This document shows, piece by piece, positions 32,802 through 45,100 of a stretch of DNA of 64,000 nucleotides (position 1 is its first letter; each line of letters opens with the position of its first letter). Made by a program: the position numbers and the translations under genes. The DNA is from Heloderma charlesbogerti (Eukaryota > Chordata > Lepidosauria > Squamata > Helodermatidae), in NCBI GenBank assembly GCA_026122225.1, contig JANEZZ010002680.1, forward strand, positions 310,001 through 374,000. Direction: 5' to 3'. The notes beneath the pieces are model-generated. The model searched no databases, had not been told where the DNA came from, and saw only the letters and a program-made list of their open reading frames with translations.

Positions 32802-33454
32802 TACATTACTGTATGGGGATATGGGGATGTCATCCTGTAACGTTTTCTGTTTGTTCAAAATTCCATGTTGACATTTTCCTGACTGGTAAATTGCTCAACT
32901 TCTTAAAAAAAAAATGCTGTGAGGGAATATCCAAGCTTGAAAATAATTTTGAGGAAGGGGTTTGGACTTTTCCTTTGAAACTAAAGGTTTATTGCAAGCA
33001 TGATTCCTCAAGCCTTAGGAATCTAACTCCTCTTTCTGCAGTATCTCCTTTCTTCATGTTTGCCAGAAAATAGTAGCTTTGAAAGCTTTCCTTATAAGTC
33101 TGTTCAGTTATTAGCCCAAGTCCTGGGATGTTTCATGTATTTCAGAAGTGACAAAACTAGTTGTAACTAACTACTATTAAATAGATTTGCTTTGGCAGGT
33201 TTTGTAATATCTGGAAAGACTTTGCTTCAGTTTCTTGCTTCTGTGGAACACACTATATTTCTTTCCAAAGTGGCTGGCCAGGGCCAGTTGGTATCATTGC
33301 ATGTTTATCAAGAAGCTAGTGCCTTTTCTGATGCTAGAAGATCAGCCCAGAGCAACAAGGGAGACAGATTCCTGTTATGTGAAAATGCAGACTGCTCATC
33401 ACAAGATCTACTTTACATCATATGATCTAAGTACATAATAGCTGACTAAATAAG

Positions 33455-33650
33455 ACCAAGAGTCCAACTAATCCGGCATTCTGTTCACATGGTAGCCAGT
33501 CAGATGTCCCAATGGGAAGCCCACAAGCAGGACATGAATACAATAGCATCCTCCCACTTCTGTTAGTCAGAGAAACTGGCATACAGAGCAACACTGCCTC
33601 CAGTACTGGAGATAATATGTAGCCATCATGATTAACAGCCATTGATACAG
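33455..33650 (-). repeat. LINE-derived (CR1/L2-like) 3' fragment
   Basis: Second copy of the repeat at 8-175, recognisable by 'gggaagcccacaagcagga' and 'cagccattgata'. Confidence 0.45.
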
Positions 33651-34356
33651 GACTGATCTGCTGTAATATGTGTGGCTAAACTATGTATTATGTAATACAT
33701 GATCTGTAATACATTCCAGGCAAGGGATAGTAGAAGAAGGAGAGATAAACAAGGAGGAGATGGGGAGATGGGTGAATTCGTTGGGGGAAACCCCCCCCCC
33801 CACTAAGGTCCACTGAAATCAATGGAACTTTCACCTGGGCTTAGGGGGAGAATGTAATCTAACTGCCATAACATGTATACACACAGAACCCCCAAGGGCC
33901 AGAGGTTGGGTTTTTAAAAAAATAATGAAAGGCAACTTCAGGAGGAAGTGATTTTGCTAGTGGGGAGGGGAGACTAAACCCCTTTCCCACCTACTATTCT
34001 TTTGTTACAGATTCTTCCCTCCCTTAGCTGGGATTCTTCCCTCCCATGCAGGGTTCCTGATACGTTTGCAAGAGCAAAGCCAGTGGCACCTAATCCATCT
34101 AATAGCTGAGCTCCCTTTGAAAACTAGTTTTCCTTAGTTAGCAGATACAACACAGCTGCTTGGATGTTCACCTTTTAAATTTTTTCATGAAATCTTTCAT
34201 GCCTTCCATTAAGTTTTTTATCTTGATGCATTGCTGCTAGTTAAAACCCGTACATACAAGTTTTGTAACTGCATTAGAAAACGTGAACTTGCTCTCAGGC
34301 CACTAGAGAACTGATAAACTGGTAACTCATAAAAGAACTGGTGAAATTGGCGATCT

Positions 34357-34440
34357 TACCTCCTCCTCCCTTGCTTGGCCTGTCAGGGCAGTGGCTTTAG
34401 GCTGTTATTACTCCGGGCTGTGTGGGGAAGGAAGAGATTC
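34357..34440 (+). repeat. Tandem repeat segment B, copy 1
   Basis: 'cccttgcttggcctgtcagg' and 'gcagtggctttaggctg' recur at 34,763-34,805, giving the order B1-A2-B2. Confidence 0.8.
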
Positions 34441-34469
34441 TGCAGAAGTTTCTCTCCGTATGGAGTTAC

Positions 34470-34750
34470 AGCAATGGGAAAAGCAGCCTGTTGGATTTTC
34501 ACCTGCAGTGCAGCTTTTGATGGCACAGGACTCCTTCCACTTGAAGTGGGGCGGCAGCAGCAGGGTTATGCTTAGCCAGCAATCCTAAGCAATGGCACAT
34601 ACTTCTGGGGAAAGCTGCAAAGAATTGCACAGCCTGTAACTGTGTGTCTCCCAGATGGCGAGGCTTGAGCAAACTGGCTAGGCTACCCTACCTGTGAAAG
34701 CAGTGAGGCAGCACTCACTCTTGCACTTTAAGGCTGGGAAGCCCAGGCTA
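34470..34750 (+). repeat. Diverged copy of the DHRS1-promoter segment, A2
   Basis: Homologous in the same orientation to 31,328-31,590, 3.15 kb apart, so that the DHRS1-like gene lies between the two copies. This copy has lost most CpGs through CG-to-TG/CA changes. Confidence 0.75.
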
Positions 34751-34752
34751 TC

Positions 34753-34832
34753 GTATCTCCTCCCCCTCCCTTGCTTGGCCTGTCAGGGCAGTGGCTTTAG
34801 GCTGCCATTACTCCAGGCTGTGGGGAAGGAAG
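34753..34832 (+). repeat. Tandem repeat segment B, copy 2
   Basis: Near-identical to 34,357-34,440 over about 80 bases, at a distance of about 395 bases. Confidence 0.8.
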
Positions 34833-34899
34833 CAAGTGACTCTTCTCCAAGAGCCTGCCCAACCTTAGGAGGAGGGCGGGGACAAAGCTCTCCCCATTA

Positions 34900-36330
34900 C
34901 CTATTGTAGAGCTAACCATTGCTCAATTATGCCTTACACACCCTAAAGAAACAGCCTTGCCAGATGTAGTCCAAGGTCCAGCATTGCACATCAAATGTCC
35001 TAAATTTAGTTCCAGCGTTTTGCTGTGCAGACAGGTAGCTGTGACAGCATGGCTATAGCAAGCAACCACTATAGGAATTCTCTTGTGTAATGCATATGTC
35101 TAGTACCAGCATCATCCTGGAAGCTAATTTGCAGCAGACTAGGAAAGGGAGAACGAAGAGGCAGGATGGGGGAAAGCAAGTTGGGCCCAACTCAGTCTTG
35201 CAGTATTGGCAGGTTACTGTTGCCAGCTCAAAGAGACAGCAAGGTAGAGAGGCTGAACTACAGAAGGCCAAGGACAGTTCAAACAGTAAATCTAGTGTAT
35301 TTATGTCATTTAAGCAAAACAGCTGGGATCCAAAAATGCTTCATACACCACCATCTGAAAGGTGCATGGTACATGGTTATCTGCACGTGCCTAACATACA
35401 AAGAACAGTTTAGGCAAATAGTATTACTTAACCTATTGTACCCCTTTATATAGCTTTTAATTATAGCTGAACAAAGCAATAGATGTGATGTCCTTGAGTG
35501 TTAAGCTATGCAGAAACAGAGACAGAGTAGTAACCTGGAAATGCTACCCCACTGACTTCAAACTCACCCATACTTAGTACTCCACCCCTACTGATAAGAT
35601 GAGCCACTCTGGCATCATATGCAAGATTTAAGTTGGTGAGCATGTACAACCCAGTTGAACATTTCAAAGTAATGTAAACAAGTAGTTTTCAGTAATCAAT
35701 TTCCCCACACTTTAAGGTTGCTTCTGGGCAAGGTTTCTGACAGTCCAGCAGATGGAGTAGTCAAATTACCTATTCATACCAACCTCTTTGCCCTTCCCCT
35801 CACTAGCATCAAGCCTTCACAGAACCGACAATGCTAACAAAGCTTTTTCAAGTACAAACATCACATGCCAGTGAATCTCACTCGAAGCCCTCCCTGCTGC
35901 CTTCTTGGGGTCAAACTAAATGTTACTTTTTTTAAAAAAAATCATACTTTATGCTGCCACTTTGGAGGGGAAAGCAGCCATAAGGCCCATATCTGGCACC
36001 ATGGTCCTGAGCCTGTACCAGTTTCTTGCTGAAAATCCCCCTCCCCCCATTATTTGCCTCAATGGTGTTTACTAGAAGAACACATTCAGAGTGTGAAGGG
36101 GTTTGTCTCTGCTGAGTGTTATCGAGCTACAGTTCTTTATTTAGGAAGCCCTTGGTCGCCAGTTAATTATGTATACCAATTTAGTCACTTCCGACAAAGT
36201 ACACCAAACATTACCACAGATTGGGTTCAATTTTGGTTTTGTACTAAAATGAGTAAGGGGAAAACCTTTAGATCCATTTTTATTAAATAACCTATATATT
36301 TCCAAGATATCAAAATACAACCATGTAGGC
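34900..36330. other. Intergenic stretch without recognisable genes
   Basis: Short open frames only, and no domain, splice-site pair or repeat family that I can name. Confidence 0.5.
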
Positions 36331-36335
36331 TAAAA

Positions 36336-36611
36336 CAATGGGTAGTATCGAAAGCTGCTGTTGGGCTAGCTCAAACAACTGCTAGCGCAACCGGAAACTA
36401 CCCAGAACTACCACTTCCAGAAGGGGGCAAGTCAGCAGAGGTCGTGGAAGGGACCTCCTCTGACTTGTCCCATTCTGGAAGTCATTTCGGATCATTTTTT
36501 GCGTTGTGCTAGAGGAGCTACATTTCCATTATGCTAGTTAGTGGTCATTCCTGCTAGCACAATGTGTTTATTGCTCGTGGGTGGCCAGCGTTGGCTACTG
36601 CCCTATAGTTC
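36336..36611. repeat. Palindromic MITE-like repeat
   Basis: 'caatgggtagtatcg' at the left and the complement of 'gctactgccctatag' at the right are related, and internal parts ('ctagcgcaaccggaa' against 'ttgcgttgtgctag') are inverted. Confidence 0.5.
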
Positions 36612-36868
36612 TTTAGCAATAAGACTAGTGTGCGTTTCCAAGATCTGATAGCTTAACCCTTGAGCGATAGACATATCTCAAAAATATGTCAATAGCAGAA
36701 TGGGGCAGCGGCGGTATTTGTAGTGGGAAATTGGCACAGGCTTCTGATTTGGATCAGGACCATGGAACTGGTATGGGGCTACTTTTCCTTCAAAACTGAA
36801 GAGGAAGCATTAAGCATACTTTTTTAAAAAAAAGTGTGATTAATAAAGCACATAAGTTTGGCTCTTAT

Positions 36869-37170
36869 AGCCTTGTGTGGCGCAGAGTGGTAAGTGGCAG
36901 TATTGCAACCAAAACTCTCCCCACAATCTGAGTTCGATCCCAGTGGAAGCCGGGTCTCGGGTAGCCAGCTCAGGTCGACTCAGCCCTCCACCCTTCCGAA
37001 GTTGGTAAAATGAGGACCCAGCTTGCTGGGGGAAAGGTAGTCACGACTGGGGAAGGCAATGGCAAACCACCCCACTACAGTCTGCCATGAAAACACCAGT
37101 GCAAGCGGCGTCCCTCTAGGGGTCAGTAATGACCCAGTGCTTGCACAGGAGGAACCTTTCCTTTTTTCCT
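36869..37170 (+). mobile_element. Sauria-type SINE with BovB-like tail
   Basis: It begins 'gccttgtgtggcgcagagtg' with a tRNA-like A box and the B box 'gagttcgatccc'. The body has 'tcagccctccacccttccga' and 'gaaggcaatggcaaaccacc'. The tail 'ggggtcagtaatgacccagt' followed by 'gcttgcacaggag' is the segment shared with BovB LINEs, which supply the machinery in trans. This family is restricted to squamates and is the best single clue to the host. Confidence 0.85.
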
Positions 37171-37174
37171 TTGG

Positions 37175-38985
37175 CTCTTAAATCCATGAACTTTTTTCAG
37201 GCTTGGAGGAAGGGAAGAATACTGTCAGTGTACACATATGTATTCTGCCTCATACATCATCGCATTGCCTTAATAAATGCCATGTTGGAAGCAATAATAG
37301 ATGCCAGTGCGGTTTTTTTATTATTCTTGCCCTCAAATAGTCCAGGGCAAGTTTACCAGTAGCACTCCAGCGATCCGTGATCTTCCTAATAGAGTGCTTC
37401 CTATATACAACATACCTTACTCCAGACATTTTAGCTAATCATGCCCTAGGACTTGTCCAGATTACTTTGTTCCATTAGGAACATTAGTATTTACCCAGTT
37501 GTACTGCAGAATAAAGGCAAAAGTTTTCAAATGAAAATTTTCATTGGAAATTCAGCTAGAAACTCCATTGTGAGTAAAACTGCATTCTTAGAACTTTCAC
37601 CCAAACGTTTTGTTACTGGGAAAAAATGCAAATCCCGTCCCGCATACAACAGCAATTGCTCTTGAATTTATCAAATATTATGATTGCTCAAGTGGTACAG
37701 GCATCTATTGGCTAGTAACCATTATCAAGTTGTTCCAGTGGTAATCAGTGACCAGTACTTTCCAACATCCATGTCTGCACCATTTTGACACCTCTCCGCC
37801 CTGCCCCCCAGTTTAAAGCTGAAATCTCTCTCCTCAGATAATGTTCCCCACCTTTTGCTCTCTACCATTCCACCCCGAATCTTGTGCTGGGGATGGGGAA
37901 AGAGCAAGTTTTCCAGTGCCCCCCTTCCAATTAAAATTAGGACTGCAAGCCTCTTCTCTCAAAAGGCAACAAGGTGTTTTTTGTTTTACAGTTTATTATA
38001 AATATACAAAAACATACAAAACATACAAATCTTACTAAAAATCACAAATACAGAATGAAGTGAATAGACATTTAGAATTAGTTGAGCACTTACAACTATC
38101 ACTAACCAAACAATACTGCGGATAATAGACATCCTTGCCTTATATCATGATGTAAATTTAAGAATTCTGAATTTTGTCAATTAACAGTTATTTTGGCTCT
38201 GGGTTTTGCATAAATTGTTCCTATAACTTTTAGAAAGCTATTACCAAAATTGAATGCTGCTAAAAGTTTGAAATAAAAGCTCCCAATCAACCCTATTAAA
38301 TATTTTTTCCATGTTCATATATATCAAAGCTTCATTTATTTTATCACTGTGGCATCTATCTATCTGAAAAACAATTTGGATATATTCAGATATAATAACA
38401 GAGTTCCCCATCTTCCTCCTGACTAAAACACTTCAAACTTTCTCACCTTAAGAGTCTGACAGGATTTGGGGTCCTGACAGGTGACAGCAGAGTTATCAAA
38501 AACAAAAGCTGAACAGGGAGTGACAACCCACCCAATAAAATAAGCTACACATGTCTCCAGTTACTGGGAAAGCAACCCAATGATGTCAAAATCATGCCAG
38601 CCAATGGGGGGCATTTTCAATCTCTGTTGTTGCTAGGCTAACTTGAAAATATAGGTCCTTGAAAACTATAATAATTCAAGCTATTCTTGTTCCTCTGACA
38701 ATATGTAATCACATTCAATTATGGGTGCGATGGTGAAATCTGAGGGTTGGCAAAGATTCCCATTGGGCTGGTGCTATTTTAGCATGAATAGTTTTTCTCT
38801 GAGACACTGAAAGCAGCAGAGATCAGTTTAGTACTGTTGTTTTCATGTAGATCGAACTCTTTCTTTCCAACCCCAGGCAGATTTAAAAAGACACTCTGCT
38901 GTAACGATGTGGTGATTTAGGACATGATGCTGTACTTGTTCATAATCTGGTACCAGAGAGAGATCACACAGAGACACTTCAATTT
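37175..38985. other. Intergenic stretch downstream of ZUP1
   Basis: AT-rich sequence without a credible gene or splice pattern. It is the 3' flank of ZUP1 (minus strand). Confidence 0.5.
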
Positions 38986-38994
38986 TTTTCAACA

Positions 38995-39000
38995 TTTATT
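38995..39000 (-). terminator. ZUP1: Polyadenylation signal of ZUP1
   Basis: AATAAA on the minus strand lies about 106 bases beyond the stop codon. Confidence 0.55.
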
Positions 39001-39105
39001 TTGAAATTCTTTAAAAGATATGTACATCACTCAAGAGTTTTCATGAACACACCAAAACAAAAAGATTGCAGGATATATTTCTGGTCTTCTTCAGGATTCC
39101 TTATT

Positions 39106-39153
39106 TCAAGGAATCTTTTGAGCCATGAAGACTTGAGAAGCTTGTCTACGAGA
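39106..39153 (-). CDS. ZUP1: ZUP1 exon 9 (last coding exon)
   Basis: After an acceptor 'cataag' it reads 'SRRQASQVFMAQKIP' and stop, nearly identical to the vertebrate ZUP1 C-terminus. Confidence 0.85.
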   Translation of the reverse strand, partial: SRRQASQVFMAQKIP

Positions 39154-42100
39154 CTTATGAGAGAGAAATAGTTAAGAGTTAGAATGCAGCATAACTACTT
39201 ACGCCATACTAGCCCAATAAAATATTTATTCAGATGAACTCTTTTCTGAAATACTTACAGCTTTTTCCTCCATGGACAGCACACCATCTATGGCCACTAT
39301 TTGGTACTGTTTATGTTTTAAGCTGCCCACAAATCTTCGAAGCAATCTGAGACTGTTCCCATCAATGACTTTTAAGAGTTTTTGCATTTCTTGCGAGGGA
39401 CAGCCTGGATCAAATATTAGTAGACACAAAGTCTTGTTCTTCCTTTCTTCTATTCCAATAATAGTACGACTATGTCCTAATTTTAAACACACACAAAACC
39501 AGACAAAAACAATAAGAAATTATGTTAGAGGATTATGTATTTTTCTACTGGATGCCTATGAACCACGAACCCCTTAATGAAACCCTATACTGCTGTACAG
39601 AATTGCATCTCATTTAAATATCTTGGCCACACTTAATGCTAACATGTAGAATTGGAATACAGTTATAAAAACAAACCACTTGTTCTTTAAAGGCAAATTT
39701 ATAATAAAATTTCAATACCGCAATTTCCTTTCCAAACAGTGAAGTCCAAAGTGGTTAACAAAAACAGACCAGAAATATTAAATTAAAATACAGTGATATC
39801 GCAACACACAGTGACCTGGTTCTCACGATCATGGGTTGTAGGGTTCTGGGTGGCTTGTCACCCACGGCAACAGGCCACCGTGGCCGGGTTCGCACGACAC
39901 AACGCTGCCAAGGACAGCGCTGCCAAGGACAATTATGCTAATCCCCCTGGCATGCGTTGGGTGGTTAACAAGCCACCGTGCCTCATTAATTACCCTGTGT
40001 TTGTGTGAACTGGGCCAAAGTTAAAACAGCATAAAATGAAAACTGAGAGCACCAGAATCAAGAAACACCACACATAACAATTTAACCAGCAGCAGACTCA
40101 AAAGCCTGTTGAAAAGGATGTGTCTTCATATGTTAACGGAACATGGAGAAGGAGGTAGGAAGTCTACACTCTTGGGCCAGGAAGTTTCACATATGGGGTG
40201 CTGTCACAGAAAGACCCCTCTTGTATGTTGCCCCCAAACATGCTTCAGAAGGCAGTGAGTGGCACACGGAGGAGGCACACATCAATACACCTTAAATGGC
40301 AGGCAGATCCACATGGTAAGAGGCGGTCCTTCAAGTAGCCTGATCCCAAGTTGGCAATTTAACGACATTAAGGGTGCAATCCTATACATGTTTAGACAGC
40401 ATAACTGGCTCGGGAATGTTAGGAGTTGTAGGACCTTTTTTTTTTTGTCTAAACATGCATGTGATTGAACGCCTAAAGGTAACACAGCAGGGTGGTTGAT
40501 GGAAACAGATCCCAGCACGCACAAGGACGAACAAGTACTTTTGAAATAAGCTGTGGCTTCATTGAAAAGCAAAACACAGTTTCAGTATGAGAACATCTGG
40601 GCAACGTATAGACTGGGACTGGATGTGAAGAAAACTTGCTCAACCTGACTTTTAAGTTATGCTGCTGGGAAAGGTGGCTAACAAGCACTACTAATAAGTA
40701 GTGGAACTTTGGTTTACAAATCCTAGGCACTGACTTGTAATACTATTCCAGGATCCATGCTGTCCCTAGAACTTCTTGAGAAGGCTTCTCAAGCAGTACA
40801 GATGTCCCCTGCCTGCTTCCCTCTCTCTGAGAGTTCTCCCCACCTTCTGTAACACAACAGGAGCAAACTGCAAGGCAATTTTGTTTTACTCTCCTCACAC
40901 CAACTCTCCTGCCCCCCCTCCAAAGTGGGGGAGCAAAAAACACTTAAAAATACCAGAAGCTTTCAAGAAATTCATCTTGCCTAAAAGTCAGCAAACATTT
41001 ATTTATCATATTTACATACTGCCCTATAATATGTAGTTCTCAGGGCAGCTCACAATACAAGAATGCATACAGAACACTTTGAAACAACCCAGGGCATGGA
41101 CATACTGAGGAAAAGCTAACCAAATAGTTGGCTGTTACCTCATAAGCAGATTTCCCTATAAAAAAGGCAGTCATCTCCAACCTCCCCCACAATGAGCCTA
41201 TTTGCAGGGGATAGCACGCCAGAATTCCACTGTGCCAACTACCCCCACCCACAACAGCATGGCTTTTGTTCTTACTGGGTTCTGCTCAGGGACAGGCACA
41301 TTAGGACACATTAGGCTCATTTCAGCAGCACAAAACTCCCAAACTGGCCCACAGGATATGTCTTTTCATGACAGCTCAATGCAGGTGTAAGCCAGCTCCT
41401 ACTCAAATACAGAAGCTGACATAACTGCTCTTCTGAAAATCACAAGCATCAAAGCACTGAGCTCTACAACCAGAACTGAGTATTACATTCCTCTCTTTCA
41501 CCAGATGAAGTATGATTCTTGGAACGTAGTGCGGAAGAAAGATAATAGGAACAGTAATACAGCTTTGTATTTAGAAATGTGGTCCACGGGAGAAGGAAAT
41601 GGCAACCCACTCCAGTATTTTTGCCAAGAAAACCCCATGGAACGTATCACAAGGCTAAAAGATATGACGGCGGAAGATGAGCCCCTCAGGTCGGAAGGTG
41701 TCCAATATACTACTGGGGAAGAGCAGAGGGAATTTCCAAGTAGCGCCAGAAAGAGTGAAGCGGCTGGGCCAAAGCCGAAAGGACACTCAGCTGTGGATGT
41801 GTCTGGTAGTGAAAAGAAAATCCGATGCTGTAAAGAACAATATTGTTTAGGAACCTGGAATGTAAGATCAATGAATCAAGGTAAGTTGGAGGTGGTCAAA
41901 CATGAGATGGCAAGATTGAACATCGACATCTTGGGAATAAGCAAACTAAAATGGACAGGCATGGGCAAATTTAATTCAGGTAACCATCATATCTACTACT
42001 GTGGGCAAGAATCCCGTAGAAGAAATGGAGTAGCACTCATAGTCAACAAAAGGGTGGGAAAAGCAGTACAAGCAGTACTGGGGTACAATCTCAAAAACGA

Positions 42101-45100
42101 TAGAATGATCTCAGTATGAATCCAAGGCAAACCATTCAACATTCAACATCACAGTAATTCAACTCTATGCCCCAACCACTGAGGCCGAAGAAGCTGGAGT
42201 TGATCGCTTCTATGAACACCTACAGCACCTTCTAGAACTAACACCAAAAAAAGATGTCGTCCTCATCATAGGGGATTGGAATGCTAAAGTAGGAAGTCAA
42301 GAAATCACCGGGATAACAGGCAAGCATGGCCTTGGTGTACAAAATGAAGCAGGACAAAGGCTAACAGAGTCTTGCCAAGAGAACACGCTGATCATAGCAA
42401 ACACTCTTTTCCAACAGCACAAGAGGCGACTCTCCACATGGACATCACCAGATGGTCAATATTGAAATCAGATTGATTATGTCCTTTGCAGCCAAAGATG
42501 GAGAAGCTCCATACAGTCAGTAAAAACAAGATCTGGAGCTGACTGTGGCTCAGATCGTGAGCTTCTTGTTGCAAAATTTCGGCTTAAATTGAAGAACGTG
42601 GGGGAAACCACTAAACCATTCAGGTATGACCTACATCATATCCCTTATGAATATACAGTGGAGGTGAGGAATAGATTTAAGGGATTAGACCTGATAGACA
42701 GAGTGCCTGAGGAACTACGGACAGAGGTACGTAGCATTGTTTAGGAGGCAGCAACTCAATCCATCCCAAAGAAAAAGAAATGCAAGAAAGCAAAGTGGCT
42801 GTCTGATGAGGCTTTACAAGTAGCTGAGGAAAGAAGGGAAGCGAAAAGCAAGGGAGAAAGGGGAAGATATATCCAACTGAATGCAGAGTTCCAGAGAATA
42901 GCAAGGAGAGACAAGAAGGCCTTCTTAAATGAACAATGCAAAGAAATGGAGGAAAACAATCAAGGGAACGTTTTGTGCAAAGATGGGCATGATAAAGGAC
43001 AAAGAAGGCAGGGACCTAACAGAAGCAGATGAGATTAAGAAGAGGTGGAAAGAATACACAGAAGAACTATACAGGAAAGATGTGAATGTCCCTGATAGCC
43101 ATGACAGTGCGGTCACTGAACTTGAGCTGGACATCCTAGAGAGTGAAGTCAAGTGGGCCTTAGGAAGCATTACTAACAACAAAGCTAGCGGAGATGACAG
43201 GATTCCAGCGGAGCTATTTAAAATCCTAAAAGATGATGCTGTCAAAGTGCTGCATTCAATATGCCAACAAATTTGGAACACTCAACAGTGGCCACAAGAC
43301 TGGAAAAGGTCAGTTTACATTCCAATTCCAAAGAAGGGCAATGCCAAAGAGTGTTCAAACTACCATACAATTGCGCTCATTTCACATGCCAGCAAGGTTA
43401 TGCTCAAAATCCTACAAGTTAGGCTTCAGCAGCATGTGAACCGAGAACTACCAGAAGTACAAGCTGGGTTTCGAAGAGGCAGAGGAACTAGAGATCAAAT
43501 CGCCAACTTTCACTGGATCATGGAGAAAGCAAGAGAATTCCAGAAAAACATCTATTTCTGCTTCATTGACTATGCTAAAGCCTTTGTTTGTGTGGATCAC
43601 AACAAACTGTGGCAAATTTTTAAAGAGATGGGAGTACCAGACCACCTTACCTGTCTCCTGAGAAACCTGTATGAGGGTCAAGAAGCAACAGCAAGAACCG
43701 GACATGGAACAACCGATTGGTTCAAAATTGGGAAAGGAGTACGACAAGGCTGCATATTGTCGCCCTGCTTGTTTAACTTATATGCAGAGTACATCATGAG
43801 AAACACCGGGTTGGATGACTCACAGGTCGGAATTAAGATTGCCAGGAGAATTATCAACAACCTCAGATACGCAGACGATACCACCCTAATGGCAGAAAGT
43901 GAAGAGGATCTAAAGAGCCTCTTGTTGAGGGTGAAAGAGGAGAGTGCAAAAGCTGGTTTGAAACTCAACATTAAAAAAACGAAGATCATGGTATCTGGCC
44001 CCATCACTTCCTGGCATATAGAAGGGGAAGAAATGGAAGCAGTGACAGATTTTATTTTCTTGGGCTCCAAGATCACCGCAGACGGTGACCGTAGCCATGA
44101 AATTAAAAGACGCTTGCTCCTTGGGAGGAAAGCTATGGCAAACCTAGACAGCATAGTAAGAAGCTGAGACATCACCTTGCCGACAAAGGTCCGTATAATC
44201 AAAGCTATGGTTTTCCCAGTAGCAACATATGGCTGTGAGAGCTGGACTATAAGGAAGGCTGAGCGCCGAAGAATTGATGTGTTCGAACTGTGGTGCTGGA
44301 GAAGACTCTTATGAGTTCCCTGGACTGCAAGGAGGTCAAATCAGTCAATCCTAAAGAAAATCAACCCTGACTGCTCATTGGAAGGACAGATACTGAAGCT
44401 GAAGCTCAAATATTTTGGCCACCTAATGCGAAGAGAAAACTCTCTGGAAAAGACCCTGATGCTAGGAAAGACTGAAGGCAAAAGGAGAAGGGGACGGCAG
44501 AGGATGAGATGGCTAGATAGCATCACCAATGCAATGAATATGAACTTGAGCACACTCCGGGAGAGAGCGGAGGACAGGAAGGCCTGGCGTGCTATGGTCC
44601 ATGGGGTCACGAAGAGTCGGACACGACTTAACGACTGAACAACAAGGAAGTACAAGGCTGTACTAACCTTGGTGCTGAAGGTAGACTGGTGGCTTGGAGG
44701 TGCACACAACTTTTCCACTGTTTTCCTTGTCGGAAGAGTAATAGTTCAGTACCCACTCAAACAAACGAGGGTGTGTTCCTGAAGGGCCAGTTGGCTGATG
44801 AAAGTCAATGATTTGACACCTGTAAGATAGTTTAAACTAAGCCTTCATACGTTAAACAAAACATGCCATCTGACATTTTTAACTAGCGTATTGGCCACTA
44901 AGTTTTCCTATACCACAAATATTTAGTCCCAGTCCAGAAGATCAGCTACTCATTTGTTAGTTTGTGCTCACAAAAGGATTCCTCTTATCTCAAGTACTTA
45001 GCGGCCCCTAATGCCAGAGAGCTGGAGCACAAACATCATGAACTGTTTTCTCTTGATGCTGCTTTTATTTAAAAACAAAAAAACCTTTCTGCTATTTTAA

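Noticed and set aside
36869..36960. Possible tRNA gene
   Set aside because: The A and B boxes belong to a Sauria-type SINE; the body and tail continue as a retroposon and no complete cloverleaf is formed.
42929..44167. A host reverse-transcriptase-like gene
   Set aside because: It is the best preserved part of a BovB LINE with typical 5' and 3' ends and with stops elsewhere in ORF2.
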